Shown in pieces: positions 17,961 to 26,418 of a stretch of 64,000 nt of DNA. The notes under the pieces are model-generated. The model saw nothing but the letters and a program-made list of their open reading frames with translations. It was not told the DNA's origin and made no database searches. Within the stretch, counting starts at the first letter, position 1. Each line of letters opens with the position of its first letter. The DNA is from JAGQKC01 sp965223675 (GTDB taxonomy: Bacteria; Nitrospirota; Nitrospiria; Nitrospirales; UBA8639): assembly GCA_965223675.1 (NCBI GenBank), contig OZ245013.1:2852001-2916000 (forward strand). Direction: 5' to 3'. The position numbers and the translations under genes were made by a program.

Positions 17961-18087
17961 AGCAGCTTGTTGAAAAAGTCTTCCAGCTGCGTTCTCGTTG
18001 CTCAAAACCCTCTCCGTACTTTCCAGTACGTTTCAGGCTTTTCACTGCCTCGAGCCTTGCTGGATAGGTCTTTTTGAACAACCTGCT
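17961..18087. mobile_element. MITE-like element with terminal inverted repeats (127 bp)
   Basis: The left end AGCAGCTTGTTGAAAAAG and the inverse of the right end, AGCAGGTTGTTCAAAAAG, match at 16 of 18 positions. Farther in, both arms keep a CCAGC block. An inner hairpin CGTACT-TTCC-AGTACG lies near 18014-18029. The element has no coding capacity and sits between the aclA end (18142) and the acn start (17942), where it could form a large hairpin in the transcript. Similar TTGTTGAAAAAG-ended sequences are known as dispersed repeats in several bacteria; I have no copy number here. Confidence 0.7.
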
Positions 18088-18141
18088 TGTCTTTTGGGTG
18101 TTCATATTGATTCTCAAAACAACAAAATTTGAGAACAACTA

Positions 18142-19968
18142 TTATTTTAAAGGTGGAACCGCTCGACGCTTTGGTGAAGCGTAATTCACAAGATAGTCAA
18201 ACAACCGAATAAGTCGACTCCCCTGACGTTTTTGATCCGTCCAATGACCGATCATCCCAATCGTTCTCGCAAGGACAAAGAAGCCATTCAAACTCTCAAC
18301 AGGGAAACCAATATCGACTAAGACCGCTGCCATCGTTCCATCGACATTGAGGATAAGATTGTCTTTCTTCACTGTGGTAATCTTTTCAACTTCTAATGCA
18401 AAGTCCAAATGCGGCGTCTTGATCCCTAGACTTTTGACATAGCCAACAAGTTCTTTGACTCGCTTATCCGGATTCTTCAAACTTTTCACTCGATGACCAA
18501 TTCCCGGAACCGGTCCAACATTTTGCTTCATGTAGGCGAGGAAGTCTTCAACCGTTAACTGATTGTCGATGGCATACTTAAACCATCTCCCAGCGTCAGT
18601 GACCGCTCCACCAAAACGCGGACCTATCATGATCATACCTGCCGCCACCGCTTGTGAGAGGCCAATGCCGGCACAGGCCGCAATCACAGTCGTTAATGCA
18701 CCGCTCACACAGGGCCCATGATCCGCTGACAACATGAGAATGCGTTTAATAATTTCTGCTTCTTGCTTGGTGACTAACCGATTATCCCAGAGCAAACCGA
18801 TAATGTGTGGAATGTCATAGCCGGCATTAATTAATTCTGACGCGGGGTAACCTTGATAATACGGCTCGTCACCACGATCATCACTAATCGTGGAACGGAT
18901 AAGCGGTTCCACAAGAACTTCTCCATCCTGCTTGGCCTCAGCAACGGTCTTGGGAAGTCTAGGAACTTCAGCAGGAGCTAAGTCGGGAATGGCTTTGACT
19001 GCGCCACTCTTTAACAATTCTTCATGCGTAGCTTTAATGGCCGGACCCAATGCACCAAAGGTGTCGGGGACAAGCGCTCCTGACTTTTTGAATGCCTCGG
19101 ACTTTGCGCGAGCTGATCCTTCACCTTTTAATCCTTCTTTGGCACCGGCATGTCCGAACTTCATCCCTTTGGGAAGACTTTCTTGACAGAATCCAGAAAC
19201 CACTGCCAATAATTTAATTCGTCTCTTCTTCGCTCCGTACCACTCCGCAGCTCGTTCCTCTAAATCACCGCCCATCTCGCCAACGATGACCACCGCTTTG
19301 GTCTGAGGGTCGTTTTCAAACATTTCCAAATAACTCACATAGTCCGTTCCAGGATAGGCATCACCCCCAATTCCAATTGCAGTGGTAATCCCATCAGCAA
19401 ATTGAGAACAGATCCAGATAATTTCATTCGACAAACCACCGGATTTCGTGATCACACCAAAGGACCCAGGACGATACAACTTACAGGCCACTAAGTTATC
19501 AAAGGCTCCACCGATGACCCCTAACCGACATTCCCCAGCCGATACCACTCCAATGGATGATGGACCATTAAAGATTTTTCCGACTTTCCTGGCATACTTG
19601 CCTAAGAGTTTGGAGTCTTTTTCCGGGACACCTTCGGTAATCATCGACACCGTCTGAATCTTGGGATCGTTTAGAGCGTCCATGGCGCCTTCATAGGCCC
19701 TGTTCGCTCCGATATACACAAGACTTGTATTAATTTCTGGATGGTTGGCCGTCGCATCGGCAACCGTTTTGTAGATGGGGATCGCAACCAGTTCGGTTCC
19801 GCACACCACCTCATTGGTCTTTCCCGCATCAGGTGGATAGACAAATGCTGAAACGTTCAGCGGCTGTTTAATCATGTACCGAAATTCGGCCATGCGACGA
19901 GCGGCATTCACACCAGCAACTCCGCCCTGAATAACCACATGTGTGTCTTTGGTAGCAAGTATACTCAT
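18142..19968 (-). CDS. aclA: ATP-citrate lyase, alpha subunit
   Basis: The 608-residue protein combines a succinyl-CoA-synthetase-alpha-like part (residues 1-330) and a citrate-synthase-like part (about 350-608). The first carries MKFGHAGAKEGLKGEGSARA (about 270-289), whose His is the phosphorylated residue; the second has GPRFGGAVTDAGRWFKYAID (about 468) and PGIGHRVKSLKNPDKRV (about 500), the citrate lyase active site. With AclB it cleaves citrate to acetyl-CoA and oxaloacetate at the cost of ATP, the key enzyme of rTCA carbon fixation. Length equals that of the green-sulfur-bacterial type. Confidence 0.95.
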   Translation of the reverse strand: MSILATKDTHVVIQGGVAGVNAARRMAEFRYMIKQPLNVSAFVYPPDAGKTNEVVCGTELVAIPIYKTVADATANHPEINTSLVYIGANRAYEGAMDALNDPKIQTVSMITEGVPEKDSKLLGKYARKVGKIFNGPSSIGVVSAGECRLGVIGGAFDNLVACKLYRPGSFGVITKSGGLSNEIIWICSQFADGITTAIGIGGDAYPGTDYVSYLEMFENDPQTKAVVIVGEMGGDLEERAAEWYGAKKRRIKLLAVVSGFCQESLPKGMKFGHAGAKEGLKGEGSARAKSEAFKKSGALVPDTFGALGPAIKATHEELLKSGAVKAIPDLAPAEVPRLPKTVAEAKQDGEVLVEPLIRSTISDDRGDEPYYQGYPASELINAGYDIPHIIGLLWDNRLVTKQEAEIIKRILMLSADHGPCVSGALTTVIAACAGIGLSQAVAAGMIMIGPRFGGAVTDAGRWFKYAIDNQLTVEDFLAYMKQNVGPVPGIGHRVKSLKNPDKRVKELVGYVKSLGIKTPHLDFALEVEKITTVKKDNLILNVDGTMAAVLVDIGFPVESLNGFFVLARTIGMIGHWTDQKRQGSRLIRLFDYLVNYASPKRRAVPPLK

Positions 19969-20006
19969 CGAAACAGTCTCCTAATTCGATCCAATGATGA
20001 TAAATA

Positions 20007-21203
20007 TTATTTCGCAGCCATGGCCATATCAACAATGTCCGTTAATGGCGTTGTGCGGTCGAACACATGAATATCAAAGCCTTCATCCTGGAGTGCGCGC
20101 ATCGCGGCTAGCCCTTGCTTTTCATTCGGACCACCTCGCCTCACCCAAATCTTCACACCATCCAGTTTTCCTTCACCCTTGGCCTTCCGAAAGGCATTAA
20201 TGATACCGCCAAATGTCTTTTTCACATCCGTAAAGTTAGCGATGGCCCCGCCAACGATGATGTGCTTGATATTTGGCAACGAACAGACTTTTTCGGTGAG
20301 TACTTCTACGGCCCAATCCGGCGGGTCGCCAGAGTACTCGGCATAATTGGCTAATGTCCCGCCTCTCGCCACGACGGCATCTGAATAGTACACACTGGCG
20401 CCACCACCAGCCGGAAGCATCGCAATGGTCCCACCGGGAATTTCAATCAACTTGACTGAACCTTTCACCTTGGCATCAACCGCCATCACCTCTTCTTCAT
20501 TTTTGGTATAGGCCCGGCCAAACTCAGCAGCGAAAGGAAAGTTCCAATCTTTGTGACGAAACTTGGCGTCACCATCGAGAAGGGTCACGGCATCTAGCGC
20601 GACAAGATCGCCATTTCCGTCCTTTACAACAGGATTTATTTCTAAGTATTGGGCATCTTCGTTGTCAAAACAGGTATAAAGTTTTTTCAGAAACTCAGCC
20701 ATCTTCGTGGCAGTATCTCCCGTAAACCCAGCATCTTTGGCTAATCCGGAAAGCTGAGCATCCGTAGGCGTTTCACCAATATCCACGAGTATCCGTTTCA
20801 CCTTATCCCAATTGTCCTCCACTTCTACTCCACCATAGGTGGTCGTGAGGATTTCCACACCATCACGAGTAGATTGGGCCGACGCATAAAACTCTTCTTT
20901 ATGATCAATCGCTTCAGACACGATCACTTGCTTAATCGTGACCGACTCCACCTGTTTCCCGATCATTTCTCGAACCGCCGCTTTGGCGGCCGCTAAGTCT
21001 AACCCAACTTTGACTAGCCCAAGTTTAAAGCGAGAACCCAACGCTTCGTGTGCCTTGACTACGAGCTTACTCTTTTGAAGCCAGTCATTAGCGGTTGCTA
21101 ATTGATCGAACTCATCACCGGAACCAACCACAACATAATTGGGGGTTTTCAAACCCCACTTTTGGAGTAGACCCATTCCCGGGCCTTCGAGTACTTTTGC
21201 CAT
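20007..21203 (-). CDS. aclB: ATP-citrate lyase, beta subunit
   Basis: This 398-residue ATP-grasp protein is homologous to succinyl-CoA synthetase beta. It starts MAKVLEGPGMGLLQKWG and carries KLVVKAHEALGSRFK (about 45), YLEINPVV (about 201), MLPAGGGASVYYSDAVVARG (about 262) and IIVGGAIANFTDVKKTFGG (about 313). It binds ATP and passes phosphate to AclA. It is the first gene of the cluster; 38 bp separate it from aclA. The 320-bp stretch upstream should hold the cluster promoter, but no clear element could be named. Confidence 0.95.
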   Translation of the reverse strand: MAKVLEGPGMGLLQKWGLKTPNYVVVGSGDEFDQLATANDWLQKSKLVVKAHEALGSRFKLGLVKVGLDLAAAKAAVREMIGKQVESVTIKQVIVSEAIDHKEEFYASAQSTRDGVEILTTTYGGVEVEDNWDKVKRILVDIGETPTDAQLSGLAKDAGFTGDTATKMAEFLKKLYTCFDNEDAQYLEINPVVKDGNGDLVALDAVTLLDGDAKFRHKDWNFPFAAEFGRAYTKNEEEVMAVDAKVKGSVKLIEIPGGTIAMLPAGGGASVYYSDAVVARGGTLANYAEYSGDPPDWAVEVLTEKVCSLPNIKHIIVGGAIANFTDVKKTFGGIINAFRKAKGEGKLDGVKIWVRRGGPNEKQGLAAMRALQDEGFDIHVFDRTTPLTDIVDMAMAAK

Positions 21204-21527
21204 AATTTTGCCCCTACATTTAAAAAGACAAGTCTAGAGTGGCACACGCCACGCGTGAAAATGAGGATTGTACGGAGATGGAAGAGGCTACGCAACCAAT
21301 CAAAAGGCCCAATTTTCAGCCCTGAAGCCCTAGGAGAAAAGATGGATAAAAACGCTTCAGCAACGAATGAAATAACTAGGACTTTATAGAAAAAGTCTAT
21401 ATAAAACAGACTGTTGGGGGTTTTTGCTAAAAAAAGTCTTGAGTGGAGGTAAATACTCAAACAACATACAATTTCTAATGTAGAGAAAATAGAATATAGG
21501 CAATAATCGGGCAAACGAGGTTTTGCT
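21204..21527. other. Intergenic gap upstream of the acl cluster
   Basis: This is an AT-rich divergent spacer between aclB (minus) and the broken sunset-domain gene (plus). It probably contains the promoter for the rTCA cluster. An open minus-strand frame at 21149-21514 overlaps the aclB start and looks like chance. No inverted repeat or riboswitch-like structure was seen. Confidence 0.4.
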
Positions 21528-21921
21528 ATGCATCATAGAATACAGATGTTGGCACTAATATTAATGACAATGTTGATCAGTTCAATCCAGTTAGCGTCCT
21601 CAAGCCAGGAATCCATGAAACACGGAAAACTAGCACGTCCTGGGGTACCGCCATCAAATGAAAAAGACTGTCCTCCAACCCATCCAATCAAAGGAAACTT
21701 TACTACTTATTCTGGTGAACACTGCATCTACCACGGAAAACTAGCACGTCCTGGGGTACCGCCATCAAATGAAAAAGACTGTAGGAAACTTTACTACTTA
21801 TTCTGGTGACTGCATCTACCATGTAGAAGGACAAAGGTATTACGAAAAAACTAAACCAGAACGATGTTACGCAACAAGGACAGAAGCCAATATCGACGGA
21901 TGTCGGCCATCGAAAGTTTGA
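21528..21921 (+). pseudogene. Sunset-domain secreted protein gene broken by an internal duplication
   Basis: The frame starts with a signal sequence (MLALILMTMLISSIQLA). A 51-bp block encoding HGKLARPGVPPSNEKDC occurs at about 21621 and again, exactly, at 21732 (offset 111 bp, in frame). After the second block 20 bp present after the first are missing, so the frame shifts and stops at 21809. In the shifted frame the gene continues GNFTTYSGDCIYHVEGQRYY, then EKTKPERCYATRTEANIDG and CRPSKV to a TGA at 21921. This matches the short sunset domain (IYHxxGxxxYxxTKPERCFxTxxEA). A one-copy version would read as one protein. Confidence 0.65.
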
Positions 21922-22066
21922 GGGAAGAAGAAGTGTTGACCTTCCTATTTAATCAACCCTTATCAATTATTCAAACGCTTCACAGACCGTGAAAACATTG
22001 GCAGCTCTTTAACTTTCAATGTTTTCAGAGCGCCGGGAGAGCTTATACATTACGGTGTGATTTAAT

Positions 22067-22702
22067 ATGTTCGAGAGCACAAGGCAATTAGCGGAACGTT
22101 ACTTCTTTCGAATTCAGGGGGTTTGTCCACAAACGGCCTTCTTTACAATGCAGGAATTGAGAGTAAGACTGCGTCAGCTTCAGTTCAGCTACGAGCAAAT
22201 AAAAAAAATTTCATTTCAACTTCTACCAAGCCCAACCATTGAAGGAGAGGACGACAAAAATGAGAACAAAATTTTGATTTTCTTTAGCAAAACACCTGCC
22301 GAAGAAGATCCGAATCGGATAGCAAACTTGTCTGTAAGCCTTGAAGATATACTGTCCATTTATCTTGAGCAGTTCTATTACAGCAGCCATAAGGTAATGG
22401 ATCTAATTAATGACAGTAGAAATGATTTGAAGGGACTAAAACCGATCAAATCTCCTGGCATCACAGTCGTTCGAAATCGCCTAATCGAGCATACAAGAAA
22501 GAAAAATGGTAACCCACTCTATTCGCTTACGTTAAGTGTCTCTGGTCCTTCGTTCAGACGAATTCAGCAAGCAGAAATAAATTCTGAATCATTCGATCAA
22601 GGCTTATGGTCAAATGCGGAAGAACTACAACTTTCTCTTAATGATTCATTAAAAGCAGGAATTGTCCATCACGACGCCAAAAAATCAAATAAAGCAGACT
22701 GA
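22067..22702 (+). CDS. Hypothetical protein (211 aa), family not recognised
   Basis: The frame is clean, starts MFESTRQLAERYFFRIQGV and has mixed alpha/beta composition with no signal peptide or membrane segment. A charged C-terminal tail (HHDAKKSNKAD) and a central segment (DLKGLKPIKSPGITVVRNRL) stand out, together with a helical part LSVSLEDILSIYLEQFYYSS. Codon use is AT-richer than in the rTCA genes. The next gene lies 355 bp away and the previous is broken, so context gives no clue. Confidence 0.6.
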   Translation: MFESTRQLAERYFFRIQGVCPQTAFFTMQELRVRLRQLQFSYEQIKKISFQLLPSPTIEGEDDKNENKILIFFSKTPAEEDPNRIANLSVSLEDILSIYLEQFYYSSHKVMDLINDSRNDLKGLKPIKSPGITVVRNRLIEHTRKKNGNPLYSLTLSVSGPSFRRIQQAEINSESFDQGLWSNAEELQLSLNDSLKAGIVHHDAKKSNKAD

Positions 22703-23057
22703 AAATTGTGTAGATCTTTACTAAAGAAATTGACTAAAAGGAGCAAATCTTTTGTTAACTAATTATGATCGCGTCCCGCCTCTATCAATATGCACCCTTT
22801 GTTAGTAATTCGTTTGCCTTTTTTCAGCCTACCAAATCATAGTGCCTCCCAACCCTGTTACAATTCGTTACAACCCTTTACGATTGTGAGAAGATTGCTC
22901 AGCCCTTGAGTGATACCGTGAGTGATGAAAGCTCACTTTATAGCCGATTCAAGTAATTTCCGATGGTTGAGGCGGATGATTTCGCGAAGCTAGTCGGTCA
23001 GGATCATCTGGTACTTATTTGGATTCGCTATAAATCATCACAAACAGGAGGTGTCAC
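22703..23057. other. Intergenic region upstream of the Spy/CpxP-like gene
   Basis: Apart from the phased TTAC half-sites at 22857-22881 (separate entry) and the CAGGAGG ribosome site next to the spy-like start, nothing else was recognised. No -35/-10 pair is convincing. Confidence 0.4.
22857..22881 (-). promoter_or_regulatory. Candidate CpxR-like operator: three phased GTAA(A/C) half-sites
   Basis: On the minus strand the sequence reads GTAAA, five bases, GTAAC, five bases, GTAAC, i.e. three half-sites with exact 10-bp periodicity (plus-strand GTTAC 22857, GTTAC 22867, TTTAC 22877). The E. coli CpxR box is GTAAA-N5-GTAA, and OmpR-family regulators bind such phased direct repeats. It lies about 180 bp upstream of a spy/cpxP-like gene, which precedes an OmpR-type regulator and kinase, so the match of site and context is suggestive. 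Binding is inferred. Confidence 0.4.
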
Positions 23058-23558
23058 ATGACAAAGCAAGTACTTATTCTCAGCACGGTCGGGGTAGTGG
23101 TTCTTGGAGCAGCGTTTGCGTTCGGGGGATCACGAGACCATGATGGCTGGTGCGGTTCTCATGCAGGTAGCTTTAGTCCAGTCCATTGGGGAAAGCACCA
23201 TGATGGCCAACATCGAGTGGACATCATTGCTGAGGTCCTAGATTTGGATGAGGCCCAAAAGGAAAAATTGCAGGCCGTCCATAGCACCATGAAGGAAGCT
23301 CGGCAATCATTTAGGGATGTCCGGCTACAAACCATTGATGAGGTGCTCGGTCTTATCACGAGTGAGACACTGGATCAGGGCCAAGTCCAACACATCGTGA
23401 AACGGCATCAAGCCCTGGTAAATGACTTCGCACCAAGAGTTACCGCGAAGATAGCTGAGTTTCACGCCGTACTCACTCCTGCTCAAAAGTCCAAGGCGGC
23501 TGAATTTATAGAAAAATGGAAAAGTCGTATGGAGCGTTGGAGTAAACACGAAGCCTAA
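23058..23558 (+). CDS. Spy/CpxP-family periplasmic chaperone-like protein
   Basis: The 166-residue protein has a signal peptide (residues 1-22, ending AFAFGG), a Gly/His-rich N-terminal stretch (SRDHDGWCGSHAG, WGKHHDGQHR) and a helical body with the LTxxQ-type motif LTPAQKSKAAEFIEKW (about 143-158) typical of Spy/CpxP/CnrX-like proteins. These bind unfolded proteins or metal in the periplasm. The His-rich part may bind metal. The start has a strong CAGGAGG site. A factor-independent terminator follows, so it is its own transcription unit, likely controlled by the regulator-kinase pair downstream. Confidence 0.8.
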   Translation: MTKQVLILSTVGVVVLGAAFAFGGSRDHDGWCGSHAGSFSPVHWGKHHDGQHRVDIIAEVLDLDEAQKEKLQAVHSTMKEARQSFRDVRLQTIDEVLGLITSETLDQGQVQHIVKRHQALVNDFAPRVTAKIAEFHAVLTPAQKSKAAEFIEKWKSRMERWSKHEA

Positions 23559-23569
23559 TCCAGGTAAAG

Positions 23570-23595
23570 ACGGGGAAGGGATTATCCTTCCCCGT
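23570..23595 (+). terminator. Rho-independent terminator after the Spy/CpxP-like gene
   Basis: A perfect 10-bp stem, ACGGGGAAGG paired with CCTTCCCCGT, encloses a 6-base loop and is followed by TACTTTTG. It lies 12 bases after the stop codon. Confidence 0.8.
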
Positions 23596-23682
23596 TACTT
23601 TTGTGTACTTAAGAACTCTATTTGAATTTCGGGAGGTTACATATACGATTTTCGTATTTTCATTGGAGAATAGCTTCTGATC

Positions 23683-23810
23683 CTCTCCTTTGTAAGGGGA
23701 GGCTAGGTGGGGTAGAGTCGCCAAAACAGAATATACGCTCGTGAACTTTTACGATAGACGTTCCGTGTTTCTACCTCCCCAATCCCCTACTTACAAATGA
23801 GGGGAATCGT
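23683..23810. repeat. REP/BIME-like inverted pair
   Basis: The left copy (about 23683-23715) reads TCCTTTGTAAGGGGAGGCTA then GGTGGGG. The inverse of the right copy (about 23770-23808) reads CTCATTTGTAAGTAGGGG then ATTGGGGAGG. Both have the small-hairpin plus G-rich tail layout of repetitive extragenic palindromes, in opposite orientation about 60 bp apart. They lie between the spy-like gene and the response regulator; the right copy contains the upstream in-frame ATG at 23797, another reason to start the regulator later. Confidence 0.55.
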
Positions 23811-23844
23811 TGAACCTTTTCATTATCTTTTTGCTGATACATTT

Positions 23845-24558
23845 ATGCAAACGACCATTCTCATTATTGACGACGACCGCAAGCTCAACGAGTTACTGAC
23901 GGATTATCTCGGGCAATTCAAAATGACAGTCTTAACCGCTGAACATCCTCGTGAAGGATTGAGTCTTCTACGTCAGCAATCACCCAACTTGGTCATCTTA
24001 GACCTGATGTTGCCAGAGCAGGATGGCTTCGCAGTTTGTCGAGAAATTCGAAAGGAAAGTTCGGTGCCGATTATCATGTTGACCGCTCGAGGAGACCTCC
24101 CCGATCGTGTCGCAGGTCTCGAACTCGGTGCCGATGATTACTTGGCCAAACCATTTGAACCACGGGAACTAGTTGCTCGAGTTCAGACAGTGCTACGGAG
24201 AGGAACAACATCTTCTGGCACTCATTTGGAACACGAACAACTGCAAGCAGAGTCGTTAATCGTGAACCTGAGAACACGAGCGACCTTACTAAATAGCCAG
24301 CCGCTCGATCTGACGACGATGGAGTTTGAAATCTTATTGCTGTTTCTGAAAAATCCTGGCTCGGTTCTAACCCGAGAAGAAATCATGGACCGTATTCGCG
24401 GGATTGACTGGGAGGCCTACAATCGATCCGTCGATGTCGGGGTAAGCCGGCTAAGGCAGAAATTGCATGATGATCCCAAACGACCGCAATACATCAAAAC
24501 CATATGGGGCGCAGGCTATCAATTCTTACCGACGCCGCAAGCTGTAAGTACCGCATGA
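23845..24558 (+). CDS. OmpR-family response regulator (CpxR-like)
   Basis: The receiver domain begins directly with TTILIIDDDRKLNELL; the phospho-acceptor Asp is in LVILDLMLPEQDG (about residue 52), with T in IIMLTARGD and K in DDYLAKPFEPREL. The C-terminal winged-helix DNA-binding domain ends in KTIWGAGYQFLP, as is usual for the family. I chose the ATG at 23845 because the domain starts there and the in-frame ATG at 23797 lies in a repeat. The kinase gene starts 4 bp after its stop. A Cpx-like role is inferred from the spy-type neighbour. Confidence 0.9.
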   Translation: MQTTILIIDDDRKLNELLTDYLGQFKMTVLTAEHPREGLSLLRQQSPNLVILDLMLPEQDGFAVCREIRKESSVPIIMLTARGDLPDRVAGLELGADDYLAKPFEPRELVARVQTVLRRGTTSSGTHLEHEQLQAESLIVNLRTRATLLNSQPLDLTTMEFEILLLFLKNPGSVLTREEIMDRIRGIDWEAYNRSVDVGVSRLRQKLHDDPKRPQYIKTIWGAGYQFLPTPQAVSTA

Positions 24559-24562
24559 TCAT

Positions 24563-25900
24563 ATGTCTAGGTCTATCCAAAAATCGAAATTCTCCCCAAG
24601 CCGTTCGATCTTCATCAAGTTATTTTTGATTTTCTTGGGTACGGCTCTAATCCTCGTGATCGTCATTCGTGGATTCTTTTTCCTCGCAATCGACCGTAAT
24701 CATTCTTTCAAGTCCGATTTATTCAAAAACCTGACAAGATATTCGGTTCAATTAGTGAATGAAATTGGGACGCCACCAAACAAGCAACGCGCCAATGCCT
24801 TGACCAAAGAGTTAGGCTTGCAATTCCGCGTGAATTCTCCACAGGGATCTTGGACGACGGATCCTTCTCTCCCACCAATTGCATCCCTTAGATTTAATCG
24901 GGCGTTTTCTGATAAGACGGCACAGGCGGGACAATTCCGCCGACATCCTTTTGTGATTCTCAAACATGCGGACACGCAATATGCGATCTTTTTTCTCCAC
25001 CGGCCCTTCGGTGAACTGCCTGCTTGGTCGTTTGCGCTTGTGGTCGGGTTGGTTGCCATTGTAATTGGGGGCAGTTATTTCGCTGTTCGCAGGCTTATTC
25101 GACCAGTCCATTGGCTGAACGAAGGGGTTAGGGAAATAGGAAAAGGGCGACTTGACTATCAAGTACCCGTCACTTCATCCGATGAGCTGGGTGATTTGAG
25201 CACCTCATTTAATGAGATGGCTAAACAGGTGCGTGAAATGATTCAGTCACGAGACCGACTGCTGCTGGATGTCAGCCATGAACTCCGGTCTCCACTAACT
25301 CGTATGAAAGTAGCAGCGGAATTTATTGAGAATGCTCCTGTAAAAGAGAAGATTCAAGAGGAGATTTATGGACTCGAGATGATGGTGACCGAACTCCTTG
25401 AGTCCGAGCGGCTCAAAAGCCCTGCTGGCAGTCTGACCCATACTGATACCGACTTAGTGGCTCTGGTTCAAGATGTGATCAAAACCTACCAAGCCCAAAG
25501 CCCTGGGGTTCAATTTACTTTCTTTCCCAAAAGTCTCCGTTTGTCATTAGACCATCAACGCGTTCGTGTGGCCATCCGAAATTTACTAGAAAACGCCTTA
25601 AAGTTTTCCCGTCCTGAATTCGGCCCCATCAAGGTTTCGATTGCTGATGCTGCTGACTCTGTTTCGATATCCGTTCAAGACTTCGGGTTAGGCATCCCTC
25701 CAGAAGACCAAACCAGAATTTTCGAGCCTTTTTACCGAGTCGATACATCACGAACACGCGACACTGGTGGCTATGGACTTGGCCTCAGCCTTGTGAAGAA
25801 AATTATGGCCGCCCATGGTGGGGATATTCGGATCTCAAGCGAAGTTGGAGGTGGGAGTACGTTTATTTTGGAATTCCCGCTAAAATACACGGAGGGTTAA
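24563..25900 (+). CDS. Membrane sensor histidine kinase (CpxA-like)
   Basis: The 445-residue kinase has an N-terminal transmembrane helix (about 18-38), a roughly 100-residue periplasmic sensor, a second helix (about 155-175), a HAMP linker, the HisKA box LLDVSHELRSPLTRMK (His near 240) and an HATPase with NLLENALKFS (N box), VQDFGLGIPPED (G1), FEPFYRVDTSR and GGYGLGLSLVKKI (G2). It should phosphorylate the regulator encoded 4 bp upstream. The short periplasmic domain agrees with envelope-stress kinases. Confidence 0.9.
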   Translation: MSRSIQKSKFSPSRSIFIKLFLIFLGTALILVIVIRGFFFLAIDRNHSFKSDLFKNLTRYSVQLVNEIGTPPNKQRANALTKELGLQFRVNSPQGSWTTDPSLPPIASLRFNRAFSDKTAQAGQFRRHPFVILKHADTQYAIFFLHRPFGELPAWSFALVVGLVAIVIGGSYFAVRRLIRPVHWLNEGVREIGKGRLDYQVPVTSSDELGDLSTSFNEMAKQVREMIQSRDRLLLDVSHELRSPLTRMKVAAEFIENAPVKEKIQEEIYGLEMMVTELLESERLKSPAGSLTHTDTDLVALVQDVIKTYQAQSPGVQFTFFPKSLRLSLDHQRVRVAIRNLLENALKFSRPEFGPIKVSIADAADSVSISVQDFGLGIPPEDQTRIFEPFYRVDTSRTRDTGGYGLGLSLVKKIMAAHGGDIRISSEVGGGSTFILEFPLKYTEG

Positions 25901-25917
25901 AGAGATCCTAAAGAGTC

Positions 25918-26418
25918 TTACGTAATTTCTACTCGATTAGACTTCCAATATTTCTCTGACCAATAGGGATTATCGAGACTAGAGATCATCACCCCCTTAC
26001 TCGCTGACACGTGGAGAAATTGACGATTGTCAAGATACATGCCCACATGACGCTTCATGGGACCTGTTTTAAAGAATACTAAATCACCAGCTTCAAGGTG
26101 CCATTGATCGACGACTCGCCCAATGGTTGATTGTAATTTTGTTGTCCTTGGAAGCGTGAGCCCGAATTTTTTCTGATACGTCACGTAAACAAATCCCGAA
26201 CAATCAACCCCATTCTTACTTTGCCCACCAAGCTCGTATTGAACGGATTCCCAATCCTGAAATTGTGAATACAGCACCTTTTTTATTTTTGAAGTATTCG
26301 AATGCAGTATGCGTTTTTCTGATGTGTTACCCTGCTTGGACTCTACCTCGACAGCCGGGAGGGTATGGAAGCCTAAAAACAAAGTAGATATCAATAATAG
26401 CGGCAGGACTTTTATCAT
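25918..26418 (-). CDS. NlpC/P60-family cell-wall hydrolase
   Basis: The 166-residue protein has a signal peptide (MIKVLPLLLISTLFLGFHT), then an NlpC/P60 domain with the catalytic Cys in GVDCSGFVYVTY (about 72), the His in KRHVGMYLDNR (about 126) and a third polar residue in FLHVSASKGV (about 138). Enzymes of this family cut the D-gamma-Glu-to-diamino-acid bond in peptidoglycan stems. It converges with the sensor kinase gene, leaving 17 bp. Periplasmic location is inferred from the signal sequence; no lipobox is seen. Confidence 0.9.
   Translation of the reverse strand: MIKVLPLLLISTLFLGFHTLPAVEVESKQGNTSEKRILHSNTSKIKKVLYSQFQDWESVQYELGGQSKNGVDCSGFVYVTYQKKFGLTLPRTTKLQSTIGRVVDQWHLEAGDLVFFKTGPMKRHVGMYLDNRQFLHVSASKGVMISSLDNPYWSEKYWKSNRVEIT

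Noticed and set aside
17942..18005. Longer acn start giving 21 extra residues
   Set aside because: Those codons lie at the inverted-repeat element and lack a ribosome site, while the inner ATG has one at good spacing and fits the family start.
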